From: Capitella teleta
Lineage: Eukaryota; Annelida; Polychaeta; Capitellidae
Direction of reading: 5' to 3'
Length of the DNA: 64,000 nucleotides
Assembly: GCA_000328365.1 (NCBI GenBank)
Contig: KB308612.1
Location: 1 to 64,000, forward strand
This document shows, piece by piece, positions 55,869-64,000 of this stretch. A model generated the notes under the pieces. The model did not search any database. It was not told the origin of the DNA and saw only the letters and a program-made list of their open reading frames with translations. Each line of letters starts with the position of its first letter. Positions within the stretch are counted from its first letter, which is position 1. The translations under genes were made by a program, and so were the position numbers.

Positions 55869-56294
55869 TTGGAAGACTATATTCCACCTGAGTCTCTACA
55901 CCCTGGACCTATTGGAGTGCTGACTCCCCTTGATGAAGATCACAATGGCGTTCCACTGGATCCAGAGAATATGGCATACTACAGAAGACTCTTCAATAAA
56001 CCGGATCTTAAGAAAGGTGTGTGGATGGACGACCTCTTCAAAGAACTTGCTGCCAAGTACAAGAGTGCCAAGTCCAAGAAGATAAAGAAAAAGAATCAGC
56101 ACTCACCGCACTCACCTTTGGAAACCGCTCGTGCTGTTGTGACCGTTATGAAACTCAAAGAAGACACCTACATGGATGTGTACTGTTTTCTATTTAGACA
56201 GGATCGAACACACGGTAGAGATAGTCTTCAAATCCGTACTCAAGAGCCCCCAGAAGCTCAAGACCTTCTTCTCCAAAAGGCACGACGATTCTGA
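55869..56294 (+). pseudogene. Variable middle of cassette 2, second part: Lys-rich open segment
   Basis: Encodes a Pro-rich start (EDYIPPESLHPGPIGVLTPL), then DLKKGVWMDDLFKELAAKYK and a run of lysines (KSAKSKKIKKK) like a nuclear signal. A second splice-like TTTTCTATTTAG occurs at 56190, closely resembling the one at 55781. Family unknown. Confidence 0.35.
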
Positions 56295-56843
56295 AAACTC
56301 TGAAGACCATTGCCAGGTATTACCAAACCTTCAAGCGACTGTGTGACATTTCTGGCGCCCAGGTGGGGGAAGGGGTCAGGATGGTTGTACAGGAGACGAC
56401 TGGCCCCGGATGTTTCGCGGAGCCAATTTTTGAAGGTTTGGACGAGAGTGACAGGGACGCGGGTGTGACGTTGGAGACTCCCCAAGAACGCGCCGACCGT
56501 CGCAGAGATGTGGCCTTTGACCCCCACTTCCGCTGGTGTGAGAATTATGACCTCAAGGACACTTTGGCAATGTGCCAAGCTGTACAACTGGGCAACCCGT
56601 ACGACTCTGACAGCAACTGCGGCCACTGTGCCAACCAAGACACCAACTACCCCATGCTGCGTCTTGTGCGTACCCGTTTCATGCGCTTGGACGCCACTGA
56701 AGAACATCCTTGAGGTGGACGCCAAAGAGTACTGGCAGCGAGAGGCCGAGGCAAAGAGGGGGTTGCACTTGGACAAAATGCGTTTGGCTGCAGAATTGGA
56801 GGCCCAGCGGGAATCTCTGCGTGCCCGTGAAGAAGCCAAGGTG
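56295..56843 (+). pseudogene. Cys-containing open segment and coiled coil
   Basis: Around 56300-56712 an open segment contains VGEGVRMVVQETTGPGCFAE, LETPQERADRRRDVAFDPHF and DSNCGHCANQ. In another frame 56714-56843 gives a strongly helical, charged stretch (KEYWQREAEAKRGLHLDKMR; AELEAQRESLRAREEAK) that leads directly into the shared 3' module. No family is recognised. Confidence 0.35.
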
Positions 56844-57630
56844 GAACTTGCGAAAAACCTGACTGCTGCTGCTGCCGACCCCACCACAGGTGCCGCCAAC
56901 AATTCCTCCTGTCAGAAAAGAATCACTGCCTGCTGAGGTGCACATCACGTGCACGGAAAAGGTTGCTGGTTGCGGCAAGAGCGCATTCACCTGCACTGCT
57001 CGCGATGAAGAAGGCGTTGTACTTCACACCTTCACTTTTGATTATTAAAGAACTTCACAGAACAACGGCGAACTTCACACATGTAGGACATCACCGAAGC
57101 TGTTCTACTCAAGAGACAGCGTTCATTGAGTGAGAAATTGCGCGAGGTAATTCCACGCGGCTTGTGAGTCTTGACACGCTCCTGCAGCATCCCGACTGAA
57201 GGGGCGAGGCAATACGTACCGTTGGCGCCAGCGTTCTCCTGCAGAAGATCGAGCAGCCTCTCGAACTGGGCCATGGTGATTCCACGGGGCTTGTGGGTCT
57301 TGACGCGCTCCTGCAGCATCTTGCCAGCGGCGTCGAGGTCGTAATTTTTTATTTTTTTTATATACATATATATATATATATATATTTGCTACTTTATTAA
57401 ATAAATCAGAGGCGCTGCCTGTTTGTACTAGCTACCCAACTCTCCTGTCTTTCTTTCCATAATCAATCGCTTTTAACATAATAAGAACACTACCCGAAGT
57501 ACATCGGGCCACAAGTGCCCTGCGATGGCAGAAGATGCGGACGGCGCAGACGACCGCAAGAGTAGGTTGCTTAAGCTCTACAACCCCCCACGATAACCAG
57601 CGGACGACCCGGGCCGAGTCATTCAAGACT
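56844..57630. repeat. Shared 3' module, copy 2
   Basis: Counterpart of 52191-53229 without the 302-bp internal segment and with a longer (AT)n run at 57360-57385. The 129-bp unit is present once in full and once in part. The boundary with the upstream segment is within GAAC(T)CGCGAAAAACCTG. Confidence 0.85.
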
Positions 57631-58047
57631 TTTTACGACGTTAAAAGGCTGTGTGACAACCTACGGGTTCAGCAAGACACGAAGGGAGAGAGAGTGAGGT
57701 GGAGGGAAATAAGGACTCTGGCTGTTCAGAAGGAATCGCCAACAACAGCATATTTTACATACGGCCACACTGATTTGATGAGAGAAATTGATCTCACTGG
57801 AAGGAGTCGCAGGTTCCAGGAGTCACCAATGGTGCTCAAGCAACTTCGAAATCAGAGAATCCCTCTCAGCGCACCCAAGTACCAGGATATAATGAACCTT
57901 TGCAACGAGATGGCTATACCGCCCAACTACCAATCATTTTTCGCAATTTACCGCATGGTGGCAGAGATTGCGATGATGATCTTTGCCATTCTTGCGGTGA
58001 AGATTCTCAAGATGACTCATGATCCACTACTTACGTTGATTGATTAA
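57631..58047 (+). pseudogene. Open segment with C-terminal membrane helix, end of cluster
   Basis: About 135 residues beginning FYDVKRLCDNLRVQQDTKGE, with a basic middle and a hydrophobic segment near the end (MVAEIAMMIFAILAVKILKM), so probably a tail-anchored membrane protein. It stops at 58047 and AATAAA follows at about 58089. Its first residues (KRLCD) recall TFKRLCDISGAQ near 56330. It looks intact. Function unknown. Confidence 0.4.
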
Positions 58048-58885
58048 TTGATTGCAGTTCGTTTTGTTCAGTTCTTATGTTCAGTTTCAATAAATGGTTG
58101 ATGACTTGATATTGCTGCTATATTTATTGATTTCCTGAATCCAATTGTACTTAAATAATTTGGTCAGCATTCTAAATATTATTACTGTATATTCTATAAT
58201 AATTATTCATTACAGTACTATTCTTTTTACATGCATGGTCAATAATTGCATCATCAGATAGCGTGGTTAAGTAATTATTAAACATAGTGGGATTACAAAA
58301 AATGATCAAAGGCATGTTTTGTTTAATTTTTAGTGTTTTTAAAAGTTATATTAATTGAATTAAAATGGTTCCTTGGCTTAGAATTACTATTTTGCATCAA
58401 TAAATTTCTGCAGTAAACTGCCCTAACTAACATTTAAATGTAGTTAGGGAATTTGCAGGTAATGTTGGTTTAAATGTATTGTGCCCTATCTACATTAACT
58501 TTCATTTTTTTTTCTAACAAGGCTAGATACTGACAAATACTCACTGTAGTAGCTTAGATAAAATACCAATGCACGTTTTAGTACGAAAGAGAGTCACTGA
58601 AAGTGTTTTGAATGTGACCTGAAATGACCGAACGTTTAGTGAAAACTTCGAAGTCGTTCTTCTCCATTAAGTGAAAAATGCACTTTGGCCACTTTACGTC
58701 TAAACCGTACGTCGATTTGTTGTTGTTTTGGTTTTGGTTTAATTGTTGTTTATTTTTTATTAATTTTTTTATATATATATTTTTTTTTTATACTATAGTC
58801 CAGACCTTGAACTGGAACAGATAACACATTAAGTCTGATCTTATATTAAAATGGGAGAATATGAAATTATTTCTTGTGATTGCAG
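58048..58885. other. Intergenic stretch with a palindrome
   Basis: AT-rich. Contains a nearly perfect 29-bp palindrome (58421-58449) and a T-rich run near 58745-58790. No gene is supported. Confidence 0.4.
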
Positions 58886-59229
58886 CAAACCCCTAGATGC
58901 ACCCTTTGAAAGTGCTAATAGGCCTACCAGTAGCAATTTGAAGAGAAAGAGAGGTAGGAATTATTAAGTGATGAAATTATTCATACATGTATACTAGAAT
59001 AATGCTATATTACAGACGATCGGTCAAAGGAGAATGAGATTGCAAAGAAATAAAAAGAGGAAGAGAGAAGTAGGAATTGACAAGAGATTATATTAAAATT
59101 CAATTTTGCTATAATATTTCAGACCATGGAACGAAGGACGGGATGTTCGTTGAGGACCTTGTGGCAACCTTAACAGCAGCGTTGATTGTGGCGCAATCCA
59201 CGTCGCAGCTCATGTCTCTGCCCCTTTGA
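58886..59229 (+). CDS. Possible terminal exons of a small gene, with two alternative ends
   Basis: A segment 58886-58953 (NRPTSSNLKRKR, GT donor) can join in frame to either of two segments preceded by AG. One is 59016-59053, giving DRSKENEIAKK and a stop. The other is 59123-59229, giving HGTKDGMFVEDLVATLTAAL and a stop at 59227. The sequence after the first segment (AGAGAAAGAGAGGTAGGAATT) is echoed near 59056-59078, suggesting a local duplication. No family is recognised and no upstream exon is found. Confidence 0.3.
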
Positions 59230-59254
59230 AAATTCTCAAAAATATCAAAAAGTG

Positions 59255-59295
<41 letters not shown>
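59255..59295. repeat. A28 tract followed by (TA)n
   Basis: An uninterrupted A run continuing into TA repeats, as at the end of a retroposed copy or a microsatellite. Confidence 0.9.
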
Positions 59296-59324
59296 GTTTG
59301 CCTTCATTTTGTAAACACTGTTAA

Positions 59325-60031
59325 AGGGATGGGGAACTAAATTTTAAGTGATGTTCTATTGCCTCATAGCACCAATTGATAACATTCCGTGCCAAGAACA
59401 CCATGCTTGGATGTAAGCGTAAGGAAATAATGCATTCCGAATATCGGGGTTAGCATTGCGCCTATGGGAGAATGGCTTCCATTGCAAAGTATAGGAGGCA
59501 AACGTCAGCTGATGGCTTGCCGTGATTGGTCCCGTTGCCCTCGTGAAGCTATCGATTTCAGCCAATCAGAGCAGAGCATCTTCGCCATAAAAGGACATCT
59601 TTGTTGTTTACGAAACGAAAGCGTCAGTATTGCGCATGCGTGGTGCACTCTGGCTGACCTTTTTACTGTTTCAGGATGCGAAACTATGTTAGGTGTCCTA
59701 GAAAATTGCTTGTTAAAATAAAAAAAATAGCAAAATATAATTTTTATGTTCACGCCTGACTGGTGGCAAAATGAATATTCTATCTATTTCCGAAAAGAAA
59801 ATAAAAAAATATCCAGGGGTTTAGTCACAGGACACGCTGATATGACGAGGCCCATTGTAAAAGATGGAGAACTTGGTGTTTCATGACAGCCTCTGACGTC
59901 ACGCCTAATTAGCAATATATCTCCCGCGAAATCGTTAGCGATGATATTCTTTGTGTGGGCCAGACATATGAATCATTTTTGGTGCATCAAATAACGACTC
60001 AAAGTCCATTTTTAACCAGTTCTCCCTCCCT
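59325..60031. mobile_element. TTAA-flanked non-autonomous DNA transposon (Kolobok- or piggyBac-like)
   Basis: TTAA flanks both ends (59321-59324 and 60032-60035). The ends AGGGATGGGGAACT and, inverted, AGGGAGGGAGAACT match at 12 of 14 positions. The 707-bp interior has no transposase. TTAA target sites occur in piggyBac and Kolobok; an end starting with AGGG is closer to Kolobok/T2-type elements, but this is tentative. Confidence 0.65.
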
Positions 60032-60035
60032 TTAA

Positions 60036-60412
60036 GATTTGGCCAACAATCAGGAATAAGGGATTCGAGACGGATTCAATGAAAAAAGTCTCCGTCTTTG
60101 ATCCTGATCAATTCAGAGTTGCTTTTTATCCTTTCAAAATAATGAACAAATGGCGGTGGTTGACAAACAAAAGAATCAAGAATCGACTATAGAAGATAAA
60201 TCAACACAAAATATACATGGTGTCAAAACCAAGAAATTCTAACCTGGTTGACCAATTCAAACACACACCTCTTTGCTCCTCCAGATCATCTTCTTTGCTC
60301 CTCTCGATCCTCCCTGATCCTCCCCAAAAAATCATCCCTGATCCTCCCAATTGACCCTCCAAAATCTTGATCCTCCCCATTGTAAATCCCCATTGAAAGG
60401 GGGTTGTGAAAA
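60036..60412. other. Spacer with GATCCTCCC-rich patch
   Basis: 60265-60375 contains several GATCCTCCC/CTCCTC words in a loose tandem arrangement. No gene is supported. Confidence 0.4.
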
Positions 60413-60799
60413 CGGACAGCGTACACTACAAGCCGAGCTCCGAAAGCTGAGCTCCGTGTGGCTTGACAGCAGGCCTCTGCATGTGCGGGACTTCAGGCGA
60501 GAGACTTCTGTGCTATGTGAAGTAAGTTTATCTATTAAATTAATTCCTTTGTGCTATTTGTTATTTCCATTTCAAGTTTAATTTGGTGTGTAAATTTCGT
60601 ATAGGAAATAATTAACAGAAACGTTCACTTACAAACGTTGGCATCGGCAGAGGCAATAATTAGTGCCATGGAGTTTTACGTGACACAGACATATATTTTT
60701 TAGGGAAACTATCTTCATCTACGTGACATGGCTAAGGTGGGACATTCAACGGAAACTTTGGTCGATAAGGATTACTACTGGATATTCGATCCCCTTTAG
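60413..60799 (+). CDS. Possible 3' exons of an unrecognised gene
   Basis: A segment ending at 60521 (LQAELRKLSSVWLDSRPLHV, RRETSVLCE, GT donor GTAAGT) joins in phase 0 to 60605 onward (EIINRNVHLQTLASAEAIIS). A further open part ends in KDYYWIFDPL and a stop at 60797. The join around 60680-60704 is unclear: the frame closes shortly before an AG at 60702. No family is recognised; start and upstream exons are unknown. Confidence 0.25.
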
Positions 60800-61853
60800 C
60801 TTTGAGTTATGTATATAGCATTACAACCGGGAGGAAGAGGAGGAATTTCAAGAGTGGAGAGTGTCTAAACAGAATGCCGTCTGAATATTCTCATATCTGA
60901 GATCACCGCTGACGAATAGACAAGAGAGTGTCACGATTCAACCAGAGATATCTCAACATCTTTGGTGGGGGCGTGAAACCCCAGCATGTCTCATGCAATA
61001 TGACATAATGGAGATCACTCCCTTATCAGATGATAAGCATGATTATTATTTTATCTTTACCACGTGATTCCCATGCGAGGGCGATAGTCGACGCACCTAC
61101 ACCCGGCTATATAAGGTCAGGAGGTCATGTGACATCAATAACACGAAATGAAACTCAAAACCTGTGGTGCGCTATCAGGATGGGCAACTCATGGTCACGT
61201 GACGGCTTAGACAGAACCCTGAAATTTGACACAGCGTGTTTTCCTACATTTATGAATTTTTTAATCTCATTAATGATCCACATATAACCGTATTATTTGT
61301 ATTTATTATTTGCAGTGGAAATGTAATTTGACCTTTGTGTTCTTAAAAGTTAAGTGCAAACGGGACATATTGTAGCAGATAACTATATATATTCTTTGTT
61401 TACATCCCATATATCGCTCAGCCACTCGTGTACTCAGTGGCCCCAGCTATCATGTTACACCAGGCCAGGCTTCGCTTGTGGAACATTCAAGATGCTTCTG
61501 GAAGGTTCTGGAAAGCGATTGGATGTGACAGGGCGAGGGGCAAAGACATGCTGCGATTGCATCAGCCCGGACTTTGCCCATATCCACAGGGCTCATCTGG
61601 CCTGACCATGGCAGCTCCTGAGTAATACAACTCAGTCTCATTCGAGTCTCGAACAAGCTTCTGCTGGACCCTGGCTCTAAATAAACACAATTGAAGCTGA
61701 CTCCACTGGCTCTCTCTTCTCAATGCAAGTAGACTGTGTGGGGCAAATGTATGAACAAATACTATATGCATGCGCTCAGCAGAGAAATTCCCTGACCATC
61801 TAAATAGCGTGACGCACAATAATTCGATTTCTATTTGGATCGACCACGTGAGG
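60800..61853. other. Intergenic stretch
   Basis: No supported gene or repeat. Two CACGTG-type E-boxes lie near 61061 and 61196. Confidence 0.4.
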
Positions 61854-62839
61854 CAGTGACGTATTTAGCCTAAGAGCCTAGGGCCGATGGCCTAAGCCTT
61901 AGGAGAAAAAAAAGGTACTTGTTTATATTTGTAAATGCACGTTATAATACTATGTACTAGTAGTAGCTATGCGTATATAATGCTTCTAAAGCGGAAAGCC
62001 ATACACTGCTGTGAATGTGTACACATTCGCGACATCGGATTCCCAAGAACTGAAACCACACTCATTGCTTTCACCGTGCGAAACATCCAGTCGTAGGCCT
62101 CTACGTTTTCCGGGAAATCGGCGAGGTCTCTTCAATCCCTGGATGCTGAAAGACATTGGCTGCAGGGCAGAATACCGGGTACTGGCTACAATCAGTGAAC
62201 TTAACCGCCGATTCCCAGCGCACACCCTGAAATGCTACGCCCTGATGAAAATTATCTAAAAGTGTGCCCCCCCCACCCCAGACGGAAGTTGCCACAATAA
62301 GGGATGGGACCGCTGGACCTGCCTCAAGTCAACGGTCTGGCACAGCTTTTGATCAATAGAGATATCAGAATTGATCGCACGGCTGTCATTGATGAGTTTG
62401 CCAAAAAGAATCATGCACCGGCTGAAATTTATCACTACCAAAATAACTTTCTGAGTTTAGTAACCCTACAGCGTGCATCAAATAATGATGCTGTACACAA
62501 ACTGTTTTCACAATGTCTTGCTTTTTAAGTCGTTCAATGAAATTGTTCAATAACATCGCTCGTTTCGTCTTAATTATATGAAGAAAAGCATAAATGCGTG
62601 AATACTAATGCCGGTATACAAGTACAACAGTACATGGATGGATGGCCTATGGAAGGCCTACTAAATAGTACGTAATAGTCACTGGTATGCAGGCCCGCAA
62701 ACAGGATATAATATTCTGCATTATTATGCACATTATATGGAGACTGCAGCGCCCATATAACTGATTGATGCATCAGATATGATCGTAATGATTAGTAACT
62801 TTTGGCTACCCCCTCGGTGATTTTATAAATACGCCACTG
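61854..62839. mobile_element. hAT-like non-autonomous DNA transposon (986 bp)
   Basis: The left end CAGTGACGTATTTA and the inverted right end CAGTGGCGTATTTA differ at one base. Flanking 8-bp copies ACGTGAGG (61846-61853) and ACGTGGGG (62840-62847) differ at one base. CAGTGGCGTA is a common start of hAT-family elements. No intact transposase is present. The interior has a C8 tract at 62267-62274. Confidence 0.75.
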
Positions 62840-62847
62840 ACGTGGGG

Positions 62848-63874
62848 GGAGACTGTCCTCTGCAAAAGGTCACGAGGAAGCGTGACCTGGAGAGGTTAAA
62901 GGGACGCCCTATGCTAAACATGATCACGGCCTCCGATCTGGTGCATGCGCATCACCAATGTATTTGTACATAATTTATAATTAGTAAAATGCGATTTCCT
63001 TGCGACAAACAGATGTTTCTTTTATGAATTGGTCAATCATAACAGCCATTCTAGCGCATACATGTTAAATATTTAACCATTTTAACTTGTGTGTAAAGTA
63101 CGTTCCAAATAGGGATATCGATATAGGTAGCCGTTCGTTTACTAATAATTCCCGCGAACGCCGAATCGTGGCCTTCACAAGAATAACTGGCCTAGGAGTT
63201 CCAATGCGATTCCCGGGAAATGCACGCTTTTGTCGCTCCGAGAAATGAGTTCAAGAGTTGCACGCTTGTAATGCAATTTCCCCAATTATTTTGAAAAGTA
63301 TTTTTAACCAAGTTATTGAATTTGTTATTAACAATTGGAAGCTGAGGTATAGACCGATATCGGATGATATACTCGCGATTGGAAAACAATAAAAATCAAA
63401 TAAAAAAATAAATAAATTGATATCGCTCGCCACTCAAAAGTATCAAGTGACATTGATATCGGCCATATCGAGCCCATCCCAAAGTTCAAAAGTTTTAATA
63501 ATTTACTAATTTTAAGGGGGGAAGCAGTACATGTGTTGCGTTTCTCCATTAAAATTATGCCTGGTGGCACCAATTTGACACGCCTCATCTGCGAGCAGAG
63601 TTCAGCAACTTTCATCACTGATGAAGACATATGTTTAAACTCGCGTTGGTCCGGTTAAAATCCAACCAGACAGTTATAATTATTCGTAAACCGCTGAAAC
63701 CACCCTTTCGACACAGGACGACAAATTTTAATACAGCATTAATATGAATGAATATCTAATGCCCGCAAACGCACGGCATAACAGGATACGGTATAGCGTG
63801 CAGGATGAAGACCCTTGGGATTTATTTGTAAGACAAAAGGGGGAATCCCAGAATAATGCTTGCTGTGTTCTTAG
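62848..63874. other. Intergenic stretch or intron upstream of the last exon
   Basis: No supported gene. It ends in TTCTTAG, the 3' splice site of the exon beginning at 63875, so part of this may be intron. Confidence 0.4.
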
Positions 63875-64000
63875 GTCACATACTGGGCCACAATAGTCAG
63901 CAAAACGTCAGTGAGGTTGTGAGAAAGATATCAGGCTCCATCGTCACCGACAATGTGATCGCCAAGTACAACTGCACGGCCTCCACAGGGGAAAAAACTG
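63875..64000 (+). CDS. Partial exon of a DUF4806-like protein (cut by the window edge)
   Basis: An open segment after a splice acceptor reads GHILGHNSQQNVSEVVRKIS, then GSIVTDNVIAKYNCTASTGE and KT. The pattern (a V-x-x-V-V-R hydrophobic helix, then a helix ending in A-x-x-YN, then a G-x-K turn) matches the start of DUF4806, a domain common in uncharacterised cnidarian, sponge and arthropod proteins, where YNWxGxxGK is typical. The rest lies beyond the window. Function unknown. Confidence 0.55.

Noticed and set aside
47195-58047. Assignment of the cluster to Polintons or another named virus-like family
   Set aside because: No polymerase B, integrase, capsid or packaging ATPase motifs and no terminal inverted repeats were seen, so no family is claimed.

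Overview
The window is nuclear DNA from an invertebrate animal. The support for this is many short spliceosomal introns (mostly 45-100 bp) with GT/AG borders, AATAAA polyadenylation signals, metazoan-type TLK and RIF1 genes, secreted trefoil-domain architecture, and a mixture of LINE, Tc1, hAT-like and TTAA-flanked repeats. I cannot fix the phylum; an early-branching or otherwise intron-rich, AT-rich marine invertebrate is plausible.

Layout. (1) 1-5.4 kb: mostly non-coding, with one LINE reverse-transcriptase remnant. (2) 5.47-12.94 kb, plus strand: a 25-exon gene for a large type I membrane protein with a signal peptide, two trefoil domains, twelve tandem farnesoic-acid-O-methyltransferase-like (Methyltransf_FA) modules, one transmembrane helix and a short tail. 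My exon chain closes in one frame at about 2,008 residues. (3) 13.85-14.46 kb: a 14-bp minisatellite. (4) 16.1-21.2 kb, plus strand: Tousled-like kinase (17 exons, about 813 aa). (5) 22.3-31.25 kb, minus strand: RIF1 (30 exons, about 2,367 aa), tail to tail with TLK. Both belong to the S-phase chromatin and replication machinery. (6) 32.4-35.0 kb: two hAT-like non-autonomous DNA transposons, each with an 8-bp target-site duplication. (7) 37.5-38.8 kb, minus strand: a 3-exon claudin-like four-helix membrane protein with a TATA box.

(8) 40.1-43.5 kb: a decayed Tc1-family transposase, microsatellites and minisatellites, and a fragment related to the first hAT-like element. (9) 43.7-47 kb: the last exons of an unrecognised small gene and a second LINE remnant. 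(10) 47.2-58.05 kb: a cluster of short plus-strand open segments unlike the flanks. It contains two cassettes with near-identical shared ends (one carrying a cyclin-fold-like protein) around different middles. I find no hallmark capsid, polymerase, integrase or packaging ATPase, so its origin (decayed virus-like element or fast-evolving host family) is open. (11) 58.9-64 kb: unresolved small exons, a TTAA-flanked element, a third hAT-like element, and at the edge the first bases of a DUF4806-like exon.

The best-supported and most interesting content is the twelve-module gene. Its paired cysteines are gained or lost together from module to module, and its modules are bounded by phase-1 introns. 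The 50-57.6 kb mosaic array is the least explained structure.
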